A stretch of DNA of 64,000 bases from Candidatus Methylomicrobium oryzae (GTDB lineage: Bacteria; Pseudomonadota; Gammaproteobacteria; Methylococcales; Methylomonadaceae): the NCBI RefSeq assembly GCF_016745425.1, contig NZ_JAERVK010000014.1, positions 62,001-126,000 of the forward strand, given 5' to 3'. Made by a program: the position numbers and the translations under genes. The notes under the pieces are model-generated. The model was not told where the DNA came from and did no database searches. It saw only the letters and a list, made by a program, of their open reading frames with translations. Positions 54,030-63,640 of this stretch are shown here, one piece after another (positions within the stretch are counted from its first letter, which is position 1; every line of letters begins with the position of its first letter).

Positions 54030-54917
54030 CTAAGCGGCGACGATTACCCGGTTTCTGCCGTCTCTTTTCGCCTGATACATGGCCGCATCGGCACGTTTGA
54101 TAAAGGTTTCCGCCGTGTCTTCCTCGCATAAGGCGCTGACTCCCAGGCTGACCGTCACTTTGATGGTATGCATGTCGAAAACCAGGGTATGGTTCTCAAT
54201 GGATGTGCGAATTCTTTCCGCCAATAATTTGGCGCCATCAATGTCGGTGCCGCTCAATAAAATGACGAATTCTTCGCCTCCGGTGCGGAACAGGATGTCA
54301 CTGGAGCGCAGGCTGTCGCGGATGCATTTGGCGACGGACGCCAGGACGAAATCGCCGCATTGGTGGCCGTAATGGTCATTGAAGAATTTGAAGTGGTCGA
54401 TGTCGAGAAAGACAACCGAGAGGTTTTTTCCTGCTCTAATGGCCAGACTCATTTCCCGCTTTACCGAATCGTCGAAGGATGTCCGGGTATTGGCTTGGGT
54501 CAGGGGATCAGTATAAGCCATTTTTAAAGCATGCTGATACAGGGTCGCGTTTTTTAAAGGGTAAATTAAAAAACACAGCAGATTTTCCAATAACTTGATC
54601 TCTTTCTGGCTGTATTTGCGATTGTTCGTGAAAGTCAATTTACCGAGCATTTGCTCTTCGAGCTTGAGCAGGTAGGTGTAGGAATTACGGGTAAAAACCC
54701 CGTTTTTGATTTCCACTCCGAATTCCGTATGAGAATACACATACGCTGTATGGGGAATCAGCCTTTCGATTTTCCGGCTGAAAATGGAAATCAATTTATT
54801 GAAATCGAGCGTAGTTTGCAAAGCGCTGCTGAGATCAAAATGATCCAGATTGACCGCTTTGGCCGACTCGAATGTGCTGGTGCTGGTAACGGTCAAGACT
54901 GCAGATTTTTGATTCAC
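54030..54917 (-). CDS. GGDEF diguanylate cyclase with N-terminal GAF-like domain
   Basis: The 295-residue soluble protein has a GAF-like sensory part (about 20-130) and a C-terminal GGDEF domain with the active site GGEEF. Upstream of it is the allosteric RSSD inhibitory site. It should make c-di-GMP and be product-inhibited. It stands alone on the minus strand next to the island edge. The signal it senses cannot be told. Confidence 0.9.
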   Translation of the reverse strand: MNQKSAVLTVTSTSTFESAKAVNLDHFDLSSALQTTLDFNKLISIFSRKIERLIPHTAYVYSHTEFGVEIKNGVFTRNSYTYLLKLEEQMLGKLTFTNNRKYSQKEIKLLENLLCFLIYPLKNATLYQHALKMAYTDPLTQANTRTSFDDSVKREMSLAIRAGKNLSVVFLDIDHFKFFNDHYGHQCGDFVLASVAKCIRDSLRSSDILFRTGGEEFVILLSGTDIDGAKLLAERIRTSIENHTLVFDMHTIKVTVSLGVSALCEEDTAETFIKRADAAMYQAKRDGRNRVIVAA

Positions 54918-55164
54918 AACGATTCTCCTGATTGGGATTCATGAGGCTTCAAGGTTGTGAATGATTAAGCGATTGTTATGCCAAAAAACTATTATTGTTA
55001 TAATTCAAACAGATATAAAATGTGAATTAGTTGGCATTTTTAAAATGACTGAAAATTGACGCTGAGCCAAAGACCGTTGCGTGTAAACATAAATTCAAGG
55101 TTCACGAGACACGAGATGAACCCGGTTTAGCAATCAGAATTTTTCGAATGGCCGGCCTTTTCTT

Positions 55165-57021
55165 TTACAGTGATGCGAGCTGTACGGCATTACGGCTTCT
55201 TGCTTTGATCTGGTATAACGCTTGGTCGGCCAGCTTGATAAGCGTTTTCCAGCCGGGCTTGTCCCCTACCGAGCCGGCAACGCCGATGCTGACGGTAATC
55301 GGCTTTGTTAGGGCGGGATCTCTGGGTTGTTGAGTCTGTATGGCCCCGCGAATGCGCTCGGCGAGTAAAAGGGCAGCGGTTCCGTCTGTGTTAGGGGCAA
55401 TCACCAGAAATTCTTCGCCGCCCAGGCGGCAGGCGATGTCGCTTGCCCGAACGGTGGCTTTCAATATTTTCGCGGAATGGGTTAGCACGGCGTCGCCGGC
55501 GTCATGGCCCAAGGTATCGTTAATCGATTTGAAATGATCCAGATCCAGCATCAAGACGCTTAAGGGCCGGTTGTAGCGCTGGGCGGATTCCCATTCCTGT
55601 TCCAGGCGAGTCAGCGCATAACGGCGGTTGGGCAGGCTGGTGAGAATATCGGTATTCGCCATCATTTCCAAGCGGCGATTTGCCACCGTTAGCTCGGCGG
55701 TGTAACGCTGGATGTCTGTTTTTTCTTTTTCCACTTCCTGTTGCAGCATGATGATGCGCTGACCGGCACGGATACGTGCTAATAAAACCCGCAGGCTGAC
55801 CGGCTTAGTGACATAGTCGTCAATACCTGCGGCAAAAGCCTTGACCAGTGCGTCTTCGCTTTCTGTCGCGGTAAGCATGATCAGATACAGGTTTTTGCCG
55901 ATGTCAGCTTCACGCAAGGTCTTGCACAGGCTTAAACCATCCATGGGTTTCATTCGCCAATCGGTAATCATCATTTGTGGCTTATGCTCGACAACATGTT
56001 TTAACGCGGCCTCGCCGTCACTGCAGGCAGCCACCCGATGACCGGCGGCCGTTAATTGCTTCGACAGGCGCGCTACCATCATCGGATCATCATCTACCAG
56101 CAGCAGGTCCAGTCCCAGTAAGGTTTCCGGTTGCTCATCAGGGGGAGTAGGAAACGCAAGCCGCACATCGGTCTTTATTTCAATCAATTTGCCCCATATC
56201 TGCCATTCCCTGCTTATGTCATCGATAAACTTGTCGAAAAAGTCGCGCTCAAGAGAGTGGTTTTCGGCTTGCTGCTGCAGATCCGGTAAGAGGGTTGTGC
56301 GGTACTGGTCATCGGCGATGCAGTAATGGGCGATTTGCCGGGCAAAAGCCAATTGCCGGGCTAGACGGCTTACCCTGGAAATTTCGCCGGAAGGAGGTTC
56401 GGCACTGAGGTTGAGCGCATCCAGCAATATGCCGGGAAAACCCCAGTCCAGCAAAAGTATGAGGGAGAGTTCCTTATGGTCGACGGCAAAGCATTCACGC
56501 TCCAGGCGCAGCAGGTCATCGCCCTGCGATTTTTGAAGACAATCGCCGTAAGTTTCCGGCCAGGCGGTGGCCAAGGCCAGCCGGCCGATATCGGATAATA
56601 ATCCTATTGTAAAAGCTTCTTCCGGAGCTACCGTCCGTTCGCGCGCAGTAATGGCCGCAATGGCGACGGCCATGGCCAGCGCTTGCGCCCAGTAGATCGG
56701 ATAATCGAAGCCGGTGCAATGGCCGTCCCGGTGATTGTTGATCAAGGACAGGCTTAACGCGAAATTGCGTACCGAATTCATGCCCATCATCAGCACGGCG
56801 TCATGAACCGTGGCTACGGGGCGGCGGGCACCGAATGCGGCGGAATTGGCAAAGCTCAAGATACGTGCGGTCAAGGCCGGATCCCCTTTCACCAGATCAG
56901 CCAGTTCCAGCACTGTGGCATCCTTTTTTTGCAGCAGCTGCATGATCGCCAAGGCAAGTCCTGAAGGTGTGGGCAGACGCTCGGCCGCTTTGAGTTCGTG
57001 GAAGCTGAACTCGGTATTCAT
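55165..57021 (-). CDS. HDOD-receiver-GGDEF signalling protein
   Basis: The 618-residue protein has an HDOD domain (about 15-215: KGDPALTARILSFANSAAFG), a receiver (about 305-420, phospho-Asp in MMITDWRMKPMDG), a short coiled coil and a GGDEF domain (about 445-610) with GGEEF and the RASD inhibitory site. It should make c-di-GMP when phosphorylated. The ATG overlaps the stop of the upstream hybrid kinase by 4 bases, so that kinase is the likely phosphodonor. Confidence 0.92.
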   Translation of the reverse strand: MNTEFSFHELKAAERLPTPSGLALAIMQLLQKKDATVLELADLVKGDPALTARILSFANSAAFGARRPVATVHDAVLMMGMNSVRNFALSLSLINNHRDGHCTGFDYPIYWAQALAMAVAIAAITARERTVAPEEAFTIGLLSDIGRLALATAWPETYGDCLQKSQGDDLLRLERECFAVDHKELSLILLLDWGFPGILLDALNLSAEPPSGEISRVSRLARQLAFARQIAHYCIADDQYRTTLLPDLQQQAENHSLERDFFDKFIDDISREWQIWGKLIEIKTDVRLAFPTPPDEQPETLLGLDLLLVDDDPMMVARLSKQLTAAGHRVAACSDGEAALKHVVEHKPQMMITDWRMKPMDGLSLCKTLREADIGKNLYLIMLTATESEDALVKAFAAGIDDYVTKPVSLRVLLARIRAGQRIIMLQQEVEKEKTDIQRYTAELTVANRRLEMMANTDILTSLPNRRYALTRLEQEWESAQRYNRPLSVLMLDLDHFKSINDTLGHDAGDAVLTHSAKILKATVRASDIACRLGGEEFLVIAPNTDGTAALLLAERIRGAIQTQQPRDPALTKPITVSIGVAGSVGDKPGWKTLIKLADQALYQIKARSRNAVQLASL

Positions 57022-60000
57022 AAAGCGACTCCTTGCTTTGAGCGCAACGCGGCCATCAACTGGAGGGCTGCATCGGCCACATCCCGCGTCATTTGTTGAA
57101 AATCACCCGGTTCATCCTGTCGGGCGCTGTGTTCCAGCTTGGCCGCAGCGGAATACAGCGGGGCGGCGCAAAAATGCCCTGCCATACCCTTGATCGCATG
57201 CGCGGTATCGGCCAGGGCGGTTAGCTCGCGGTGAGTCAGGGCTTCTTCAAGTTCAAGCAATCGGTCCGGGGTTGCGGTGAAGAATAAGTCGATCATGTCG
57301 TTGAGTAGCTCTTGATCATTGTCCAGACGTTTAAGCGCTTCGGCTTCATCCCAGCACGGAGGGGACAGGTTGTCCGCAATAACGGACTTCGCCTCAGCCA
57401 TTATCTCACAGGAGCTGGCGTCGCCCAACCATCGAGCTAAAGCTTCCGCCAGTTCCTGTCTGATGATAGGCTTGCTTAAAAAGTCGTCCATGCCGGCGGC
57501 CAGGCATTTCTCGCGCTCTCCGACGGCAGCATGTGCCGTGAGGGCAACGACGGGAGTTCTTACGGGGAGGGACGATTCCCGGTTTCGCAATAGGCGGACC
57601 GCTTCGTAGCCGTCCATGACCGGCATCTGGCAGTCCATAAACACCAGATCGTAAGCTTTTAGCGCCAATTTATCGAGTGCCTCCCGGCCATTTTCGGCCA
57701 GGTCCGGAGTACATCGGAATTTGCCCAGCATCGCCAGGATGACTTTTTGATTGATCTTGTTGTCTTCAACTACCAGGATCTGCTTGCTGCCGTAATCGGG
57801 CAGATTTTCGGCAGTCTTGGTCGGCGGCGTGGTTTTTCTGAGCGGTGTATGCAAGGCGCTGGTGATGGCCTCTAGCAACTGCGCTTGACGGACGGGTTTT
57901 AGCAGACTTTGGGCAAAGCCCAACGCCGTGCGGTCGGCTTCGGAGCCCATGCCGCCTGAAGAAAGCAGCAGGCGTGGCGTAGCTGCGATGGCGGGATGGG
58001 TTGCGATGGCGCGTGCCAGCGCGTAGCCATCCATATCGGGCATATGCAGGTCCGACAGTAAAATATCGTAAGCCTCATTTTTCAGGGCCGCCGTTTGCAG
58101 TTCGGTCAAAGCGGCGGGGGCGTTGTCGACTTCGCTGACCAGCATGCCCCAGTGCTGCAAATAGTACCGCAGAATTTTCCGGTTGGTGTCATTATCGTCG
58201 ACGACCAGCGCACGTTTGCCGGAAAGATCGGCAAGCGGGGGCGCGGCATGATTATCGACCGGCTGCAGCGGTAAGGTAAACCAGAAGCAAGTGCCTTTCG
58301 CCGGCGCGCTTTCTACCCCGATATCGCCTTTCATTAGATCGATCAGATTTTTACTGATGGATAGCCCTAAACCGGTCCCGCCAAAACGTCGGGCTGTGGA
58401 GTTGTCGGCCTGCGCGAACGGCTGAAACAATAGTGTCTGGCCTTCCGGGCTCATGCCGATACCGGTATCTTTGATTTCCACTCGCAGCATACTGTTGTCG
58501 TCGGCGGATGCTTCCTGCGCCAATACTTTGACGGAGACCTCGCCTTGTTCGGTAAATTTGACCGCATTGCCGACTAAATTGACCAGCACCTGCCTGATGC
58601 GGTTAGGGTCGCCCAGCCAGTGCGTCGGCAGTGTGGGCGGTAGAAAGCAGTTGAGCTCCAATCCCTTGGCGTGAGCGCGAACCGACATTAAGGCGCAGAT
58701 TTCCTCGACCAGGGCCGGCAGGTTGAATTCGATCTGTTCGAGCTCACACTTACCCGCTTCCAGTTTGGAAAAATCCAGAATATCGTTGATGATGGCCAAT
58801 AACGATTCGGCAGAATTGGCGGCTGTTTCCAACAGATCCTTCTGTTCATAGCTCATGTCGGTATCCTTCAGAATATCCAGCATCCCCAATACTCCATTCA
58901 TAGGGGTACGGATTTCGTGGCTCATGTTGGCCAAAAACTCGGCTTTGGTTTTGGCGGCCTCTTCGGCGGCATTGCGCGCCTTTTCCAAGGAATTCTTGGC
59001 TTGTTCCTGCAGCAGTGCCAATCCCATCATGTCGCCGACTTGCCGCAACATGGTCAAACGCGATTCCATCTGCAGAGGGTGAGGGTCGGTATAGAGGAAC
59101 AAAATGCCCAAGGTTACGCCGGCAGACACGATCGGCACAATATAATGGCCGTGCGCTTGCATGCCTTCGAATTGGTGTTCATGGCGCGGGTCGCAGAAGC
59201 AGTTATTGCTGACGATGAGTTCCTGGGAAACGGCCGCGCGTCCGCACAGGCAGGCGCCAAAAGGCACGCGCTGTTCGCGGCGTATGAATTCCTCGCTGAA
59301 TTTGCCGTGCAGCATAAATAAATCGAGGCAATCCTCGTTCGGATCTTTAAGAAATACGCCGCCCTTACGCTGCAAGTCGAACGCTTTCAGGTTAAACAGA
59401 ATATCCAGCACCTGGATAAATCGCTGTTGCAGCGGCAGCGTTTGCTGCAATGTTTCGGAAATAGCCAGGCGTGCGACGGTATCGGCATTTTCCAGAATTT
59501 GGGCTTGTTCCTTATGGACCTGGTCGGTGATATCCCGCTGAATTTGCACATAACCGATGATTTCGTCACCATGGTTGTGTATCGGGGTGATGCAGACTTC
59601 CGCCCAGTAATCGCGCGTATCCGGAAGAGGCGTTTGGCCGGCGATTTGAAAGGGCGGCGTGCCTTTTCGCCAGTTGAGCAGACGGCCGCTCCAGGTTTTG
59701 CCGTGGCGCAGGCAATTCCGCATTTCGCGCAACGATTGGGGATCGGCATTCGGGCTGTCGAGGATGTCCGGCGGTCTGCCGACCAAAATTTCTTCTTTCC
59801 AGCCCGTAGAGTCGCACAAAGCCGGGTTGACATACTGAATACAGCCGCGATCGTCCGTGACGATAATCATCTCGCTGCTGGCATCCAAAGCCTGTTTCAG
59901 GGTCAACAGGCGGATTTCGTTTTCTTTAATTTTGGTGATCTCGCGGCGGATGGAAAGATAGTGCGTAGGTTTGCCGTTCAAGCCCGGCATCGGAATAATC

Positions 60001-60548
60001 GTGCTGGCTACCCAATAATGGCGGCCTTCCTTGTTGCGATTGCAGAATTCGCCTTCCCAAGGCTGGCCCTGGGCGATCGTACGCCACATTTGGCGGATAA
60101 ACTCCTTATCATGATAGCCGGAATTGACGATGCGGTGGTCTTGGCCCAGCAGTTCGCTTTCGCTGAACCCGGAGACTTCACAAAATTTCCGGTTGACATA
60201 AGTAATACGCCCGGCAACATCCGTAATGCTGATCAGGACATGAAAGTCCAGCGCATGGCGTAATTGCTGATTCTCGTTGATCTGGTTGATATAGGCGGTT
60301 TGTTGCAGGCTGATTTTTCTGATCAACGGCTGCAATGCCCACCACCATGTCAAAGGAGTCGCCAACAGGAAGAGTAGTGCCAGGTGTGAAGCGTTTTCCT
60401 GCAGGGGCGTTAACCTGATTCCCCATGCAGGCAGTGTTTCCAGCAGCAGTATTACGAAGGTTTCCGCAAGTACCAGGACGATGCCGATGCTGATGAGTGA
60501 ATACAGGAAAGGTCGTTTGAGCGATTTTGAAACGGAGGCGGTGACCAT
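57018..60548 (-). CDS. Hybrid histidine kinase: 2TM-PAS-PAS-GAF-HisKA-ATPase-REC-REC-Hpt
   Basis: The 1,176-residue protein has two N-terminal membrane helices (about 13-38, 50-70) with almost no periplasmic loop, and two PAS domains (95-215, 220-345). A GAF domain (365-530) is rich in Cys/His in one segment (GACLCGRAAV; NNCFCDPRHEH). The kinase core (MSHEIRTPMNG; GTGLGLSISKNL), two receivers (phospho-Asp in LSDLHMPDMDG and FMDCQMPVMDG) and Hpt (DTAHAIKGMAGHF) follow. It should pass phosphate to a separate receiver, probably the overlapping HDOD-REC-GGDEF protein. The cysteines might sense redox or metal. Confidence 0.93.
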   Translation of the reverse strand: MVTASVSKSLKRPFLYSLISIGIVLVLAETFVILLLETLPAWGIRLTPLQENASHLALLFLLATPLTWWWALQPLIRKISLQQTAYINQINENQQLRHALDFHVLISITDVAGRITYVNRKFCEVSGFSESELLGQDHRIVNSGYHDKEFIRQMWRTIAQGQPWEGEFCNRNKEGRHYWVASTIIPMPGLNGKPTHYLSIRREITKIKENEIRLLTLKQALDASSEMIIVTDDRGCIQYVNPALCDSTGWKEEILVGRPPDILDSPNADPQSLREMRNCLRHGKTWSGRLLNWRKGTPPFQIAGQTPLPDTRDYWAEVCITPIHNHGDEIIGYVQIQRDITDQVHKEQAQILENADTVARLAISETLQQTLPLQQRFIQVLDILFNLKAFDLQRKGGVFLKDPNEDCLDLFMLHGKFSEEFIRREQRVPFGACLCGRAAVSQELIVSNNCFCDPRHEHQFEGMQAHGHYIVPIVSAGVTLGILFLYTDPHPLQMESRLTMLRQVGDMMGLALLQEQAKNSLEKARNAAEEAAKTKAEFLANMSHEIRTPMNGVLGMLDILKDTDMSYEQKDLLETAANSAESLLAIINDILDFSKLEAGKCELEQIEFNLPALVEEICALMSVRAHAKGLELNCFLPPTLPTHWLGDPNRIRQVLVNLVGNAVKFTEQGEVSVKVLAQEASADDNSMLRVEIKDTGIGMSPEGQTLLFQPFAQADNSTARRFGGTGLGLSISKNLIDLMKGDIGVESAPAKGTCFWFTLPLQPVDNHAAPPLADLSGKRALVVDDNDTNRKILRYYLQHWGMLVSEVDNAPAALTELQTAALKNEAYDILLSDLHMPDMDGYALARAIATHPAIAATPRLLLSSGGMGSEADRTALGFAQSLLKPVRQAQLLEAITSALHTPLRKTTPPTKTAENLPDYGSKQILVVEDNKINQKVILAMLGKFRCTPDLAENGREALDKLALKAYDLVFMDCQMPVMDGYEAVRLLRNRESSLPVRTPVVALTAHAAVGEREKCLAAGMDDFLSKPIIRQELAEALARWLGDASSCEIMAEAKSVIADNLSPPCWDEAEALKRLDNDQELLNDMIDLFFTATPDRLLELEEALTHRELTALADTAHAIKGMAGHFCAAPLYSAAAKLEHSARQDEPGDFQQMTRDVADAALQLMAALRSKQGVAL

Positions 60549-60629
60549 AATGAGGTGTTGTACTTCTTGGTTATTCGTCCTTAAAGTCTAGCAGGCTGTT
60601 AAGAAACCGATTGTATCTCCCTGATCCGG

Positions 60630-61847
60630 TTATTCGCAGGAGCTAATTCGCTGGGTATCGGGATAGCTCTGAGTTAATGCATCGACTAATCGCTCGGCAA
60701 TCGGTTCCTGTTGTGTAGTCCAGCGCATTCGCACTTTGTAGGCGTTCCCGGTCGGAAAACGCGGTTTGATCCGGACTTGCAGCCCTTGTTGCTCAAATTT
60801 GCTTTTTGCCCACTCGGCGTTCCGTTGACTGCTGAAGACGCCCAAAGAAATGGCGCCTTTCATCTCGCCGTCTCTAATAACTTGCAAGTCTTTGAGTCCA
60901 TAAGTGTTTTTTAGGGTGGTAGCGGTCAGAAGCGACTCTTCCATGGAGGGAGGCGCGGGATAGTACACGACAAACCTGTTCCCTTTACGCACTTTTTCCG
61001 CCTGGGCCGGAGACATGGCCAGTTCCGTCAATTGCGGACGGAACTGGCTGAGCAATGCGTTTAATGCTTCGACACTGTCGGCGGGGCCCGCCATGTAGCA
61101 GGCCGTCAGCACTTTATCCAGGTTGTGCGGCAGGGGGGACGGCGGATGCGTTTCTTTAGCTAGAGATTCGTTCCCGGCGTTTTTATTTTTCGCCGATTGC
61201 GCAGGCGTTTCGGTTTTTCCGGATTTTTCGCTGTGAAGAGCAGGCTGAGCCGAACCCGACTTTCCGTTTTTTTGAGGAATTTCGGGAGCAGCGGAGACGT
61301 TCTTTTCCGCGGCAGGGATAAGCGGGATTGGCGCAGAAGTGAAGAGGGCGGCGGAGCCCTTCTCAGTCGATTGGATAGCGATCGGGGCCTTTGACGGCTC
61401 AGGGGAGGCGGGCGGCTGTGCCGGCGGCAGTTCAGCCGGGTGCGGAAAACCAACGGCAGCAAGGGGTTTATTTTCGGGAACGTCCGCGCTACCGCTTCCG
61501 AGCGGAGGAGTCCCGGTTTGGACGGGCGTTTGGATTAAATTCGATGATGAAGGCACTGCCGGGGCATCAGGAATGGAAATAGTGTCCTGAGGCGGAGTTT
61601 GTTCAATTTTTGGCCGTGCTTCATGGTGCGGATTCAAATCTTCGCTTGACTTTTCGGCAAAAGAAACGGGGGTATCGGCGCGACCGCTCCCGCCGGATGC
61701 ATCTGGATGTTTGCTCGAATAAGTTTCGCGCTCTTTCCGGAGGTCGCTAGCCTCTTCCATCAGGAAGGATTCGAATGCGCCGGAATGGAATTCCACCAGA
61801 AGCAAAGCGATGTTCGCCAATAAAACCGCCGACAACCAATATTTCAT
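60630..61847 (-). CDS. Membrane-anchored SPOR-domain protein
   Basis: The 405-residue protein has one N-terminal membrane helix (residues 3-20) and a long disordered Pro/Ala/Ser/Lys-rich linker (about 35-240). The C-terminal SPOR-like domain (about 280-395) contains GAISLGVFSSQRNAEWAKSK. SPOR domains bind denuded peptidoglycan, often at the septum or poles. A role in septal or polar wall or in flagellar-pole positioning is possible. It is divergent from flgB. Confidence 0.82.
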   Translation of the reverse strand: MKYWLSAVLLANIALLLVEFHSGAFESFLMEEASDLRKERETYSSKHPDASGGSGRADTPVSFAEKSSEDLNPHHEARPKIEQTPPQDTISIPDAPAVPSSSNLIQTPVQTGTPPLGSGSADVPENKPLAAVGFPHPAELPPAQPPASPEPSKAPIAIQSTEKGSAALFTSAPIPLIPAAEKNVSAAPEIPQKNGKSGSAQPALHSEKSGKTETPAQSAKNKNAGNESLAKETHPPSPLPHNLDKVLTACYMAGPADSVEALNALLSQFRPQLTELAMSPAQAEKVRKGNRFVVYYPAPPSMEESLLTATTLKNTYGLKDLQVIRDGEMKGAISLGVFSSQRNAEWAKSKFEQQGLQVRIKPRFPTGNAYKVRMRWTTQQEPIAERLVDALTQSYPDTQRISSCE

Positions 61848-61931
61848 AAGCCATTACCCGTAAATAACCCTACACAGATCTTTTCTTCCGATTGCCGATA
61901 CAGCCGATAATCTCTGTAGAACAGGCGCAAC

Positions 61932-61945
61932 GTCAATAATTTGGC
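61932..61945. promoter_or_regulatory. FleQ-box-like site upstream of flgB
   Basis: GTCAATAATTTGGC matches 11 of 14 positions of GTCAATAAATTGAC, with the left half exact. It lies about 140 bases before the sigma-54 promoter of flgB and 84 bases before the divergent SPOR gene. Function is inferred. Confidence 0.45.
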
Positions 61946-62074
61946 TGTACGCCGGCAAAACCGCTTCTTCCGAATGAATCCAGGGTGTTCAATCATAGCA
62001 AGAAATCATGCCCCATCGTAATCGAAAACCATTCTCTGATTGCAGATGTTTGTTTACAAATAAAAAAAATCTTT

Positions 62075-62090
62075 TGGTGCGGTATTTGCT
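62075..62090 (+). promoter_or_regulatory. Sigma-54 promoter of flgBCDE
   Basis: TGGTGCGGTATTTGCT has -24 GG and -12 GC exactly ten bases apart, with TTGCT matching the consensus -12 element. Transcription would start near 62101, 29 bases before flgB. Confidence 0.7.
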
Positions 62091-62129
62091 TAAGGAATTT
62101 TGAAGCGACCTATAGTGAGGTAAAAAAAT

Positions 62130-62522
62130 ATGTCTATAAATTTCGATAAAGCACTGGGGATTCACGCTCAGGCACTGGCATTGCGCGAAAAACGCAGTGA
62201 AGTTCTCGCCTCGAATCTGGTTAATGCGGACACGCCGGGCTATAAAGCGCGCGATCTGGATTTCACGTCGATATTAAAACAAACCCTGCCTTCAGGTTTA
62301 AATCTCGAGCGTACGCGGACGAATCACGTTGCTCCACCTGAGTTAACGCTGGGCGCCAAAATGATGTACCGCAATCCGAACCAGGTGTCGCTCGACGGCA
62401 ATACCGTGGAAGCGCATGTAGAACAGGCGAAATTTGCCGAAAACGCGGTGCAGTATCAAGCCAGTTTGAATTTTATCAATAACAATTTAGCGGGCCTGAT
62501 GATGGCCCTCAGAGGGGAATGA
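62130..62522 (+). CDS. flgB: FlgB, proximal rod protein
   Basis: The 130-residue rod protein starts with the axial helix region (LALREKRSEVLASNLVNADT) containing the NLVNADTPGYKARD motif. It assembles first in the rod with FlgC. It is led by a sigma-54 promoter, and its stop overlaps the flgC start (ATGA). Confidence 0.95.
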   Translation: MSINFDKALGIHAQALALREKRSEVLASNLVNADTPGYKARDLDFTSILKQTLPSGLNLERTRTNHVAPPELTLGAKMMYRNPNQVSLDGNTVEAHVEQAKFAENAVQYQASLNFINNNLAGLMMALRGE

Positions 62523-62941
62523 GCATGGCCAATTTCAACATCTTCGACATTGCCGGCAGCGGCATGAACGCCCAGTCGGTCAGGCTGAACCTGGTTGCCA
62601 GCAACATTGCGAACGCCAACAGTGTCAGCAGCAGTCTGGATACGGTTTATAAATCCCGGCAGCCGGTATTTGCTTCGGAATTGAAAAATCTTCTCGACGG
62701 GCAGAAATTGGGAAGCAGTGTCAACGTATTGGGGGTAGTGGAAAGCCAGGAGCCTGCGGTCAAGGAATATGCACCCAACCATCTTATGGCGGATAAGGAC
62801 GGCTATATCTACAAACCCAACGTGAATACGATCGAAGAGATGGCCAATATGATGTCGGCTTCCCGCTCTTATCAAAACAATGTGGAGGTTTTGAATACGG
62901 CAAAGGAACTGATACTTCAAACCTTAAGAATGGGCAAGTAG
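62519..62941 (+). CDS. flgC: FlgC, proximal rod protein
   Basis: The 140-residue protein has the N-terminal axial motif (RLNLVASNIANANSVSSS) and the C-terminal helix SRSYQNNVEVLNTAKEL. ATG at 62519 overlaps flgB; ATG at 62525 is an alternative. Standard rod protein. Confidence 0.95.
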   Translation: MSMANFNIFDIAGSGMNAQSVRLNLVASNIANANSVSSSLDTVYKSRQPVFASELKNLLDGQKLGSSVNVLGVVESQEPAVKEYAPNHLMADKDGYIYKPNVNTIEEMANMMSASRSYQNNVEVLNTAKELILQTLRMGK

Positions 62942-62951
62942 GAGGTGTGGC

Positions 62952-63623
62952 ATGGCTCTCGGAGTAGATGCGATTAATGCCTTGGGATTATCGGGCTCCC
63001 AAACGCCCGTCGCTAAAAAGCAGTCATTGGGGCAGGAGGAGTTTCTGAAACTGATGACGACGCAAATGACTCACCAGGATCCCACCAAGCCCATGGAAAA
63101 CGGCGATTTTCTGGCGCAAATGGCGCAGTTCGGAACGGTGGCGGGAATTCAGGATTTGCAGGAATCTTTTAAAAGCTTCGCCGCTTCGATCAGTTCGGAT
63201 CAGGCCTTGCAGGCTTCCGGCCTCGTGGGGCATTACGTGTCCGTGCAGTCGGGCCAGGGCATCTTGCCGGCGGGCGGCGAAATCAAGGGGCAGCTGGAGC
63301 TTCCCGAAAACGCTTCCGGCGTTTCGATAAAAATCGTGGATGCGCAGACTGGAGAAACGGTACGCAACCTGGCCCTCGGCAGTCAACAAGCGGGTTCCGT
63401 TCCCTTCACGTGGGACGGACTCAGCGACGACAACGTTTTGGCGCATCCGGGCAGCTATAAGCTGGAAGCGACGGCGACTGTCAACGGTGTCAATACGGCC
63501 TTGGTGACGCAGGTCAGCTCCAAGGTCGATAGTGTTCTTTTGGGCAACGGCCAGCAGGGCGTCAGGGTAAACCTGGAGGGCTTGGGCGCTGTCGACTTCA
63601 ATCAAATCAAACAGATCCTTTAA
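62952..63623 (+). CDS. flgD: FlgD, hook-cap scaffolding protein
   Basis: The 223-residue protein has the N-terminal FlgD motif (LGQEEFLKLMTTQMTHQDPT) and C-terminal Ig-like domains (FTWDGLSDDNVLAHPGSYKL). It caps the growing hook and is then replaced. It follows flgC by 10 bases. Confidence 0.95.
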   Translation: MALGVDAINALGLSGSQTPVAKKQSLGQEEFLKLMTTQMTHQDPTKPMENGDFLAQMAQFGTVAGIQDLQESFKSFAASISSDQALQASGLVGHYVSVQSGQGILPAGGEIKGQLELPENASGVSIKIVDAQTGETVRNLALGSQQAGSVPFTWDGLSDDNVLAHPGSYKLEATATVNGVNTALVTQVSSKVDSVLLGNGQQGVRVNLEGLGAVDFNQIKQIL

Positions 63624-63640
63624 TATGTCGGAGAGATAAC

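Noticed and set aside
53755-54033. A 92-codon plus-strand frame after the restriction operon
   Set aside because: Becomes Ala/Arg-rich and runs antisense into the GGDEF gene end; resembles no family I know.
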